In this document: positions 1-10,521 of the stretch, one piece after another
Layout of the letters: each line of letters begins with the position of its first letter
How positions within the stretch are numbered: position 1 is the stretch's first letter
Assembly (NCBI GenBank): GCA_018398765.1
Contig: JAHBMJ010000355.1
Coordinates: 52,623-100,122, forward strand
Length of the DNA stretch: 47,500 nucleotides
Source: Chromera velia
Lineage: Eukaryota; Sar; Chromeraceae
Direction: 5' to 3'
The notes under the pieces: generated by a model
Databases searched by the model: none
What the model saw: the letters and a program-made list of their open reading frames with translations, nothing else
Told to the model about the DNA's origin: nothing
Position numbers and translations under genes: made by a program

Positions 1-75
1 CCCCCCTCTCTCTCTCTCTCCCTCCCTCCCTCTCTCTCTCCCCCTCCCTCTCCCTCTCTCTCTCCCTCCCCCTCT

Positions 76-116
<41 letters not shown>

Positions 117-117
117 C
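1..117. repeat. (CT)n/(CCCT)n low-complexity tract
   Basis: The window opens in about 117 bases of almost pure pyrimidine, alternating CT dinucleotides with short C runs. No coding potential is visible. Similar CT tracts recur at about 3,784-3,868, 10,482-10,520, 27,322-27,354 and 42,598-42,633, usually inside introns or intergenic DNA. Confidence 0.95.
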
Positions 118-947
118 TCGACCGGCAAACAATCACTCGACGTTCTCGGAAAGAAAAGTCCAAACTCCAGTTGATCACTGCATCGCGTTGTGTGCTCTTC
201 ACTCCAACTACGTCTCCTGCCTGAAAGATGCGCTCTTCGTTCCGAATCAAACCATTACTTCCCTTCCCTTTCCCTTCCCTCCCTTCTCTGGTTCAGGCAG
301 CTACTCTACCTTTTTCCTCCTCGAAAGCACCTCTGAATGTTCCTTCCTTCCTTCCTTGGCGACAGGGCAATCAATCTCGTCAGCCTGCCCCCAAATTGGA
401 TCGGGTGTATCAAATGCTGACATACATGCGTGTTACGTTCACGGAGTAACATATTGGACCTACAATCTGGCTAACTGACTCGTTCCATGAGAATGCTCTC
501 TTCAAGAAGAACCGCGTCCTCGTTGAAGCCCATCAAGTCCGTCAGGCTCGGAGGAGGCGGGTTAGATGGTCTGCTCAGGAGAGATACACGGTTGGTGTTT
601 CTTGGGCGTGGGTTTGGGTTTGTGGGTCCCTGAGCTCTCCGCTGTCCGTCACTGCCTGTGCCCTCGAAGTGCATTTTGGCGGAGGATGCTTGGAGGGGAG
701 GGAGGGAGCGAGAACGTCCACGCACCCACGCACGAGAACCATAAAAGGAGACGGCAGTCAACCCCCGGAATGAAAGAGACGTACCCAGAAGGCTGCGATT
801 AATTCACTGAACAGGCACACGACACCAAAAATGGGGCCATGTCAGAGCAAATGGGGCTCTCTTCGATCTGTACTTGCTTTCTTCTCTACACATCTCTGCA
901 CCCCCACGAACGATCACCATCGGCTGCGTGTCCAACCACAAACCCGC
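118..947. other. No confident gene; one possible exon
   Basis: This stretch has several short open frames but no recognisable domain. The only segment that obeys the splice grammar seen in the real genes of this window is at 480-570 on the minus strand, which is listed separately. Confidence 0.6.
480..570 (-). CDS. Possible internal exon of an unidentified gene running off the left edge
   Basis: On the minus strand an AG acceptor (GAGCAG) is followed by 91 bases open in one frame and a GTCAGT donor, the same donor type used by confirmed exons elsewhere in the window. The translation contains the stretch SLTDLMGFNEDAVLLEESIL, which has the composition of real protein rather than repeat. One base plus 30 codons fit, ending in phase 0. 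I could not place neighbouring exons on either side and recognise no family, so this may be a chance open frame. Confidence 0.28.
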
Positions 948-1315
948 GGCACGACCTGGGCCGAATGGGGCCCGGGACCATCGGCTGCATGCGTACAAAT
1001 CCACGGCACGTACGACCTGGGCCGAATGAGCGGGCCCGGGACCATCGGCTACCACAAACCCGCGCGGCACGACCTGGGCCGAATGGGCAGGCCCGGGACC
1101 ATCGGCTGCATGTCCAACCCCACAAATCTGCGGCACGACCTGGGCCGAATGGGCGGGCCCGGGACCGCTGCGTACATGTCCATGTAACCACAAATCCGCG
1201 GCACGACCTGCACAGCTGCGCCGAATGGACCATCAGCTGCGTGTCCAACCACAAACCCGTGGCACGACCTGGGCCGAATGGGTGGGCCCGGGACTATCGG
1301 CTGTGTGCGGCATGA
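914..1315. repeat. GC-rich minisatellite, about six copies of a 54-69 bp unit
   Basis: Six imperfect copies of a unit containing GGCACGACCTGGGCCGAATG, then a GGGCCCGGGACCATCGGCTG block and a CCAACCACAAA block. The first element begins near 948, 1,003, 1,066, 1,131, 1,200 and 1,261. Copy length varies and individual copies carry small indels, so the unit is not kept in one reading frame. All frames through it look like repeat translation, and I do not call a gene here. Confidence 0.9.
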
Positions 1316-2239
1316 CCTGCATGGGCCGGCCACTCGGCCTAGGATAAACGTTGAACGTTCGAACAATCCTAAACAATCCCGGAGGACCGTCATTGGAAGG
1401 CGTGCAAAATTCAACAGAGAACGTACAGCTAAAGATTTAGGACATCCAGAAAAAAAAATCAATATATATACACCTCCGTGTTCAACCAGGCTCGTCAGAT
1501 TATCCAGCAATACAATGCCAAAATACGGGATTTTGACACTCATGAGTGAAAATGATTGATGATAGATTCACCATGCATGAAAACATGTCAAAAAACAAAA
1601 AAAATCCTTTAAAGATATTGATTTAACATTTAAAAGACGAAATAAACTATATTGAATAAGATGTGTAAGTTAAAATATATGTTTAAAAAAATATAATATT
1701 AGACAATAAAATGTATAGCTAGCTCATACGCCGCCATAGCTTAATCTCCCCCCCCCCTCCTCAAAAGTTATAATCGCTAAATATCGCTAAGTTTAAAAAA
1801 ATGAAGTATAAAATAGACATTTAGCATTTTTTTTTTCAACAATAAAATAATTCTCAAGTACTATCGAGTACCTATCAATAGGCTATTATTGTAAACGCTA
1901 GCACAAAAAGACAGGAACAAACGCATCGGAATGGCCTTGAATCGATCTGATTGAAACACTTCTTCTCATGATCTTAACTGATTTGTTTTCACTTCATAAT
2001 ATATGAGGCACTGCTCAACGATGGGCCGTGATGGGCGTGATACTGTCAGGGGGAGGAGTTAAAAAAGCTAAATAGGAAGACAATCGGGATCAATCGGACG
2101 GGCAGGAAAGCCACAAATGGGAATTAAGGCATTAAGGCAGACAGAAAGGTTGAGATCTGGAAGGCAGGTAGGCACTGCCGGGCAAGAAAACGGAAATTTC
2201 AAAAGGTAGTCACTGTCAGATCATTGCGTCGTCATGCAG
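1316..2239. other. AT-rich intergenic DNA
   Basis: From about 1,440 the base composition falls sharply towards A+T, with poly-A and poly-T runs, and no open frame has coding character. Nothing else is recognised. Confidence 0.7.
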
Positions 2240-2364
2240 TCCTTCACCCGTTGGAGCCCGACGAAGACGACGGCGAAATCGGAATCTTCACTACCCTGGA
2301 GTCTACCCAGTACTTCGTCATGTCAAAGAGATCCCTTATGTGGAGGAAAGGCACTGCGAACACG
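2240..2364 (+). pseudogene. Isolated exon-like segment, weakly HisI-like
   Basis: A plus-strand CAG acceptor (ATGCAG) is followed by 125 bases (two bases plus 41 codons) and a GTGTGT donor-like site. The peptide includes IFTTLEST, then YFVMSKRSLMWRKGTANT. This has the rhythm of phosphoribosyl-AMP cyclohydrolase (HisI), where TLE is followed by an aromatic, S(R/K)R, a Trp and KG. The catalytic-type Cys and Asp residues of that family are not visible nearby, and the flanks are AT-rich without further exons. It is an orphan exon, a gene remnant or a coincidence. The HisI resemblance is weak. Confidence 0.28.
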
Positions 2365-3783
2365 GTGTGTGAGGTATCAAACGATCGTTTCGCCTGCGAC
2401 TGAGGGAGGTTTCTGTGCGTAAGTTTGCGGGGGAGGGTGAAGGTTGATTGATTGATTGACTGATAGGTTCGATAGTGCACTGGTATACTGTAGTAGATAC
2501 CGTTGCAGTGCAATATAGTCTATCTAACCAAAAAGACTCTTAACGACTCTTAAGAGAGCTCCAGTAAGCTAACCTGGAAGCTAACTGAGATCGGCTCTAG
2601 GGCCGGCTGCTAGACGCTGGTATTGTTTCTTCCCATTATAAGACGCCTTTTGAAATAGGGGCTACCTTATAAAAAGTTAAAAAATATTCTAGAAATATGT
2701 GTTCTAGTATATATTGATTAGGGCTGTGTAGCGTGGCATCTTAGAATATGATAACTTTTCCCCATCTAATGCTAGGCATAAAGTTAGAAGTATTCAGCTA
2801 GCTCTGGATATGGATGACGATGGGGCGTACTGGCGCATCATAGTTATAGTCTAGAAATATGTTAAAAATATTATAAAAATTTTATACAAATCTCTAAAAA
2901 TATTTTAGATCGAAATGTATATAGAAACATTATAAAAATCTTAAGTCTGAAATCATATAAAAATATTATGCATAAACCATGCAGATTTCTACAAAACTTT
3001 CATAATACTTTTATAAAATTTTATAATATTTGTAGAATTTTTCTAACATATTTCTATCTGGATTTCTATAATATTTCAATCTTATAGGAATAAGTTAGGA
3101 TCTAGGTTAGGATAGGATAATTAAGAAAGGATCTAGGATAGGATTAATGTTTTGGGTTGTCCTGCGGTTGACAACCAGGGCATTACCGGGCCTTGACTTA
3201 CACCGTCTTAACTTCCTTGTTGGGTAGAGGTGATGATGACTAATGATGATTCATTATTTTAGTTGTAAACCACCGTGGTCCGTGGTTCATAACTAACGTC
3301 TGGCGTGTGCATGCTTGTATGCATTGCGGGCTAACTTCGTCTTTCGCGCTAGCTTTCGCGGTGAAACTTACCGTGTAAGCAGCGTACGCCGCCCTTGCAA
3401 TGCTTATCAATCAGCCCCAGTCCGAGTCCATCATTCAATCTGAATCAATCATCATTAATCAAATAAAAAATAAGTTAATGATAACATCAATCTAAGAATA
3501 GATTTCTTATACTAAGTGTCACGGTACTAAGCATTTCCGTGTCCTTTATGGAAGAAAAAGCGGGTTCAATCAGCAACTAGATCAGCAAGGCAGCCTGGCA
3601 GCAAATCAGCTAATGTCAAAGAGAGGAAAGGTGATAGAAAACGACACGAAGGGGGCGTCTGCACAAAAAAACAAACGGGCGGGGAAAAGTTATGAGAGAT
3701 AACTAATATCACAATCTTCTAGAAAATATTTTTTCTCACACACAAGGCTTCCCAATTTCCCATCAAACTTCCTCAGTCTTTTT
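2365..3783. other. AT-rich intergenic DNA
   Basis: The region is AT-rich with short repeated words such as TCTAGGATAGGAT (about 3,100-3,150) and a foldback at 2,851-3,060 (listed separately). No gene is supported. Confidence 0.7.
2851..3060. repeat. AT-rich foldback (imperfect inverted repeat), possible MITE
   Basis: The left arm starting at 2,851 (AGAAATATGTTA, then ATTATAAAAATTTTATA) reappears in reverse complement ending near 3,060 (TATAAAATTTTATAATATTT, then TAACATATTTCT). The arms are imperfect and about 45 bases each, around a 100-base AT-rich centre. No clear target-site duplication was found. A small non-autonomous DNA transposon is one reading; AT-rich chance pairing is the other. 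Confidence 0.4.
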
Positions 3784-3797
3784 CTCTCCCTCTCTCT

Positions 3798-3834
<37 letters not shown>

Positions 3835-4571
3835 TCTCCCCTTCTCTCTCACTCTCTCTCATAATAGAGTCTCATTGTGTGTGTGAGTGCGTGTATTTGT
3901 CTGTTTTCCTTCCGAATTCAACAAAAGTCCTTGCAGCCACGAATATTTTCATCGAGGGCGCCATTCCAGGTATTCCATCCAACGTTTCCCACCTTTTTTC
4001 ATATCTGAAAGTTATCCGTCGCTCCTTTCCTTTCTTTCTTTCTCTCTTCTTTCCTTCCTTCTTCACCAAAGGGGGCACAGCAGGTCAACCGCAGATGCTG
4101 CACGTGAAACGACAGTCGGCGAGAACATTTACCCATTTGCCCTCCTTCCTTCTTTCTTCCTTTATGCCAGCATGAAGTCGGACAATTAAAACAAAAAAAA
4201 CAGAGAGAGGCGAGAGATCCGTTTGCACGGGGGACCCCTCCAAGGGGTGACAAGGAAGCTCAACCGAATTTTTCATTTGCAGGTTTCAAATAAAATTGAT
4301 CTGACCATGCATGACCACCTCGCTCACTCAAAACATGAATTCGGAACAACAGCGCTCAGCGGACTGGACAATTAAGAAAGCAGTGAAAAGACAGACCGAC
4401 TCTTATGACTGATTGTTCGTCTCTCTCTTGAAGGAAAGAAAGTGAAAAATAAACAAATTCGATCAATTTTCTTTCACCCAAATCCACACCAAACTGTGAC
4501 CCCAGTCTGACTTGAGTTCATTCACATCTTCTTTCTGTCCAGCCAATTCTCAAAAAAACAAGCTAGTATCG

Positions 4572-4602
<31 letters not shown>

Positions 4603-6066
4603 CAAGAAGAGGCCCGTGCACCCTCACTGATCCATCGCCCAATCAAGACAAGAGGGCAAACAAAGAAAGAAAACACACGTGCGCGAAAGAACGAACGCCC
4701 AATGCAGCCCCAACGAGACCCCACCAATCCATCCATCCATTCGCATGCAGCTCTATCCTTCCGCATTGTAAAAACCTACTGCCCCCCCCATCCCAACCCC
4801 TCTCTCTCTCTCTCTCTCTTTTATTTTTTGAGATGCCTGCATGTCGGAGGGCCCTTGCAGCACAAAAAAACGGCACTCCAAGGCGGTGAGTGAGCCAGTG
4901 CGGACTTCAGGTACCTGCCAGGAATTCAAATTTGATTTGTTCCTCTCTTCTCTTCTTTACTTCTTTTCTTTTGCGGAGGGAACCAATCAGTGAGGGGGTC
5001 AAGAAGGAAACAGGAGAAGAGAAAAGAGAGAGTCGGTCCTCTTTCCTCTGCATGCCTTCTCTTCTTCTCTCCAGAAGGGAAAAGCCGATCTGCCATGGGA
5101 AAAAACCGATAGAGACAAAGACAGGGACATGGACGCAGACAGACCATACAGAGACAGCGAGAAAGACAGGAAAAGAGACAGACAAACAGAGACAGACAAA
5201 GAGACAGACAGACAGCCATGAAAGAAAACGATTCGTTCATTCAGGTACGAAAAGGAAGGGAAAGGAAGGGGAAGGGAAGGACGTTCCCCGGGCCGCGCCG
5301 TCCTGGCAGGCAGACGTTGCCTGTGAGTCAGTCACTCAACTAAACAACAGACTTCATTCAGACCAACGCTCCCCGCTTCCCCCTGTTTAAATTTCTTTTC
5401 ACGTGGATGAATCCCAACGTACTCTTTTTAGTTTATTGCCCTCCCTACCTCACCCCTTTTTCCAAAGAGGCCTCTCTCTTGCACTGCAGTGCAAAAGAAC
5501 GAACGGACGGATTCATTGAAGTCTCCAATTCCCCTTCATTTCCTTCCCCGAATCCCGGCCCTTCTCCTTTCTTTTCTTTCTTTCTTTCTTCTTCTCCTCC
5601 GTGCCTGCCGTCTGCCCACCTTCGCATTGAAAGAAAGTCTAAGCAAAAAAAAAGAGAGAGAAGCCCCAACCTGCTCGCTCCTCTCTGTTGCTAATGCAGT
5701 TCCCTCCCTTTTCTTCTGACCCACCCCTCTTCCATCACCCTTTCATTTTTCTCCCCTTCCCTTCAATTGCTGCCTCATTTCTCCCCTTCCCTTTAATTGC
5801 TGCCTCAAACGACCAGCTTTCTCCTGTAATAAAATGACGATTTAGTTACTTGGTCCCCCTTTCTCCTTGGCATGTCCTTCTCCCTCCACGTATGCTTATT
5901 CTCAACACACCCACCAACCCACTAAGCCAGTCGACTGTCAGTGATCAGAAAGCGTCACCCATCTGCGAGGTGGGGGTACACAGAGAGGAGCCTCTCCACT
6001 CTGCATTGCATGATGCAAACAAACGCCCACACGGACAGGGACGTGCTTTGACACGCATATCGTATC
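3784..6066. other. Repeat-rich DNA without a confident gene
   Basis: The stretch contains CT tracts (3,784-3,868), a (GACA)n run (4,572-4,603), GAAA/CTTT-rich segments and further (GACA)n-like sequence near 5,140-5,216. Short open frames on both strands overlap these repeats. An ATG at about 4,832 followed by a GTGAGT donor near 4,886 could be a first exon, but no later exon can be joined to it with confidence. Confidence 0.6.
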
Positions 6067-6104
6067 ACACACACACATACACACATGCACGTGCACATGC
6101 ACGT

Positions 6105-6189
<85 letters not shown>

Positions 6190-6216
6190 AACACACGCAC
6201 AAACACACGCACAAAC

Positions 6217-6254
<38 letters not shown>

Positions 6255-6292
6255 ACACACACACACATACACATGCACACACACATACACAT

Positions 6293-6336
<44 letters not shown>
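6067..6336. repeat. Long (CA)n/(GT)n microsatellite
   Basis: About 270 bases of CA dinucleotides with interspersed GCACAAA and TACACATG variants. Long frames through it translate to poly-His/Thr or Cys/Val on the two strands and are not genes. It lies just downstream of the last placed exon of the minus-strand fusion gene, so it may sit in that gene's final intron or 3' region. Confidence 0.95.
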
Positions 6337-6816
6337 GCATACACGTGCAAAGAGCTGAAGTCAATCTGACAGGCAGACAGGCAGGCAAGCAGGCAGGCAG
6401 GCAGGCAGACAGACAGACAGAGAGACAAATGCAGATGCATATGCAGAGATGCAGACGTATGCAAGGAGCGCAGACACTGCAGAAACTCTCGACGTGTCCT
6501 GTCTCTTCTTCTCGGTGCGTTGTGTAGAGATCGAGAGGAACTTCAAAGGAAAGGGAGCGGCCAGAAGAACAAAAAAATACAAATGATACAACGCAACGCA
6601 ACGCAGCGACAACAAAGAGCACGAAAGCTACCGTCCAGGTGAGAGAGGGGGCATCTAACAGACAGAGATCTATGCTTTCTGACGGAAAGAAAGAGCGCCA
6701 GGAAATGAAAGAAAACACAGAGATGGTGAGACGCAGAGAGAAACCGAATAGAAGAGGCGGAGTAAAAAGGCAGCACAATTGAAAGACTGCTTAACAGAAG
6801 AAAGAAAAAGACCGAC

Positions 6817-8799
6817 CCTCCACTAACGAGCACCACACTCCTCCCACGGCTCGCCAAAATCGAAGCTGCAATGGCCGATCGGAATCCAGTGCGGCAGACG
6901 ACCGCAAATCTGCACCCTTGCAAGATATACGTCAACGTTCAAACGCATCGATGCATAATCACGAAACTTTGCATGCCTCTGCTGAGCATACGAACGCTTG
7001 GGCATGCAGTTGCTCTGCGTGCGTCAACACTAGATTCTGTGCGATCATATGTGAAGTCAACAAATCTACACGAAAAGCGAATCTGCACTACTCGTTTATC
7101 CGTCCACATCATTCCCTCCCCGTCCACACCTTTGTTCTCTCTTGCGTTCTTTCACCCTCTGCCATTTCAGTCACGTAAACCCGATGCAAAATGTTGCACA
7201 AACGAAAAAAAAACGAAAAACGGGGCCGGCACCATACCACCTACTGACTCACAATTAGTCAGGTAGACAGACAGGCTGGCTGACTGAGAAGTACCCACAG
7301 ACCAACCGACCGACCGACCGACCGAAGTCTGGAATCCAGAGCTTGCGCCTTTGTGGCCAGATTCTGGAGGGGAAGGGACTCTGACCCTGCCATTTCAGTC
7401 AGCAACAAAGAAGGGAGAAATTAAGGGGCATCAGTCCCGGTATGACGACAATTAAGCAGAATGGAGAGAAAGCGGACGAGAGAACATAGAGACAGATAGA
7501 ATGGTCGAACTCTGGCAGAGAGAGACAGAGAGGAGAGAAAGTGTGGTAGCGCTAGAGGAACGGCGAGACAGAGCAGCAGACAGTTAAGGCGAATGCGTTG
7601 AATGAACGGCAGCGCTTGAATAGATGATACGGTGCATCAAGTTTTCTTCCCTAGCTCCAATGGAAACGAACAAAACAGGTGAGCCACCTTCTCCCCACTC
7701 ACCTTTGACTCTTCCCGGTCCTCTCCCGGCTGCCGCTGCTTGGACTGCTCTCGCAAATTCTGCAGGGCCCCGGACGTCCAACACGCGCACACCCGGAAGC
7801 TCCAAGGCAGAAGGCCCCAAAGGACCTACTGACTGAGAGGAGCCTGAGGCAGAAGAATCTTTGTCCCTACTTGCTCCGGCTGCTGTAGTCTTCTTCTTTT
7901 TGTCTTTCAGTTCTTTTTGCTCCTTTTCTTTTTCTTTTCTCGGATCGTAAGTGGGAAAACTGGAGAAGAATTCTTTCTCTTTTTCCCCGCACGAGCTGGA
8001 TGACAGTTCTCCCTCCAGTACCGCAGTCACATCAGATTCCAGCCCCAACTGCTGGAGCCTTCTCAGGGCCTCGTCGCACCTCTGGACGCACTCACCGCCT
8101 GCCCCAGGCTTCGCTTCCAGATCCAGAGGCTCTGGAGGGACAACAAAAATTTGAAGAACGGGGGACGGAGGAGCTTCGCTTGGGTCTTTTTCCTTCGGGG
8201 CTTTCTGCTGCTGCTGTTGAAGCGACGGCACGACAGAGACGATAAAATGTGCCAGCCAGGGTGACCAAAAATCTTCTGATGAGGTCTGTGTCATGGGAAA
8301 AGAAAGAGAGCCCTTCACGTGACAGCCTGCAAATGCCTCTCCCTTCCGGCAGTCAATCAGAACTTTTGTAGGAATCCTGCCTGACGGATCTTTTGCATTT
8401 GGCAGGCTGCTCTTTTTGTACTCAGCCACGAACTTGGGCGCCGTCAGTCTGATAAACCGTTTGACGTTCTGAAGATGGGAGAAGTGAGTAATCAGTAGGT
8501 CGCCCGAAGGAGCGGCGGAAGTCGAAGAAGGGGGAGTGGGGGAGCTTGAGGCAGTCGAAGAGGTTGAGGGGGAAGAGGAGTCTTTAGTAGACAAGGAAGC
8601 GGACGCAGAAGAGTTGGAGGTCATGGAGGTGAAGGACGAGACTCGGTGGACGGAAGGGGGGTCCGGGAGGGCCCTCTCCTTCCATGGGACGCCGTTGGCT
8701 TTCGCTATCTGCATATGCATATACATACAGATGCATCTGCATATACATACAGATGCATACATACATAGCCTCTCCTTCAAAAAGGTCTGTCTCTCTCTT

Positions 8800-8830
<31 letters not shown>

Positions 8831-10478
8831 CACACACACACAAGAAAACAGATCGAGACGCACGGGGAGAAACCGACCGTCCGATAGAGACAAAAAGAAA
8901 GTCACACACAAACAAACAACCTGACGCACCACATCCCAGGGCATCTGCAGCCCCTTCTCCATAGTCCCGATCTCTTTCTGATAAGAGACCCAGAACGCGC
9001 GCTGTCCGCCGCCGCCGTGCCCTCCCTCGACGTGCAGGTGTTTCTCTTTTTCCCTTTCCCCCCTCACTTCACCCATCGAGAGGGACCCCCCCGCGCTTGT
9101 CGTCCCAGCAGAGGATGAAGAGGAGGAGGAAGAGGAAGAAGAGGACTCGAAAGGAAAAGGCGGACTCGGACTCCCTTGACGGGGATCGTCCATTTCCTTC
9201 ACCTGCACTCACGCCACTCACGCCACTCACTCACTCACTCACTCACTCACTCACGCTCACTCTCACTCACTCACTCACTCACTCACTCACTCACTCAGCA
9301 ATGCATGCATGGACCAGACAGACAGCCAGACAGAACCCTGCTAGAATTCAGCTAACGGTCCCGCGTCTCTTCCCAATTGAAATTGCCTTCCAGGAAGGAA
9401 AGAAAATGAAGAAAAACCATTTTCAGGTCTATCCTCTTCCCTGCGAGGGGAGACTGTTTTCTTCTTCTGTCTTTTCAGCTTTGCACGATCGAGAGGACCT
9501 GGCCAAGCCTGAGGAGCATGTGTGTGAAAGTAACCGTTTGTTCGACAGGGCTTGCTTGTTTATTTTGAACCGAATGTTTTTCTTTTCTAATTCCATCAAA
9601 GGAAGCACTCTTTGCTTGCAGGACTCACGGTGATGCTCGTTGCCCCCTCCACGACCCTGTCTGCCGGTGCAGGAGGAAGGCAGAGAAGGGAGGCAGCCCC
9701 ATAGGCAGGGAAGAGGTCTGTGTCCGGAGGCATCCCCTTAACCTTCTCGATTGTACGGGACAGATGCCGAACCAGACCCTCCCTGCAGACAGACAGACAG
9801 ACAGACAGACAGAGAGATAGAAGAAAAGAGGCATGGACGCACGGCAATCGAGAAGTTTCAAAGAAACCATCGACCGATTGGCAAGAAAAGGGAGAAAATT
9901 CCTTCCATGGAGGAGACCGAGCCAGAGAAAGAAGCGAAGCCGTCCAAAGAGCTAAAGAGGGATACAAAAGAAAGACACATGCACTTAAATCGAGGCCTTC
10001 CTTTGTTTTTTCTGTTGAAGGAAGTGAGTAACCTTTGTTTGGCCCTGACGTTCTCTTGACTGAAGGAGGAGGGAGACTGACAGGTTTGCTCCTTTTGGCT
10101 GAGGGTATCCCTTGACCTTAAAGCAGAGGTCGCCTCGAGCAACACCGTCCGCAAGCACTGAACCACCCGTGAAAGCCAAAATAGGCGTGTCCTTCTTCTT
10201 CGTATGCTGCTTGTGCCCATACGAGCGTATTTGAAAAGACGCACATGCACGTGAGCAGTGCTGGCTTTAATCAAGAAGAAGTGAAATGAAAGACCCACAC
10301 GTCCAGCGGAGGTCCGTCCTTTTTGACAATGAATTCAGTCAGCAAGCGGAATGGATACTGTGTGTGGATTGGGACCTTCTTTGTCGTTGTACGTTTTGAG
10401 TTCTTTTTTTTTCTTTCATAACGAAAAGAGACAAAGAGAGGGCAGAGCAGGAAGGGATAAATTCGAAAGGTGAACTAG

Positions 10479-10521
<43 letters not shown>

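Noticed and set aside
5850-6527. Long His/Thr frame and its Cys/Val counterparts on the other strand
   Set aside because: Translation of a (CA)n microsatellite.
8536-8964. Plus-strand frame of 142 codons rich in Glu
   Set aside because: Antisense shadow of the Ser-rich part of the exon 7,703-8,708 and of an intron microsatellite.
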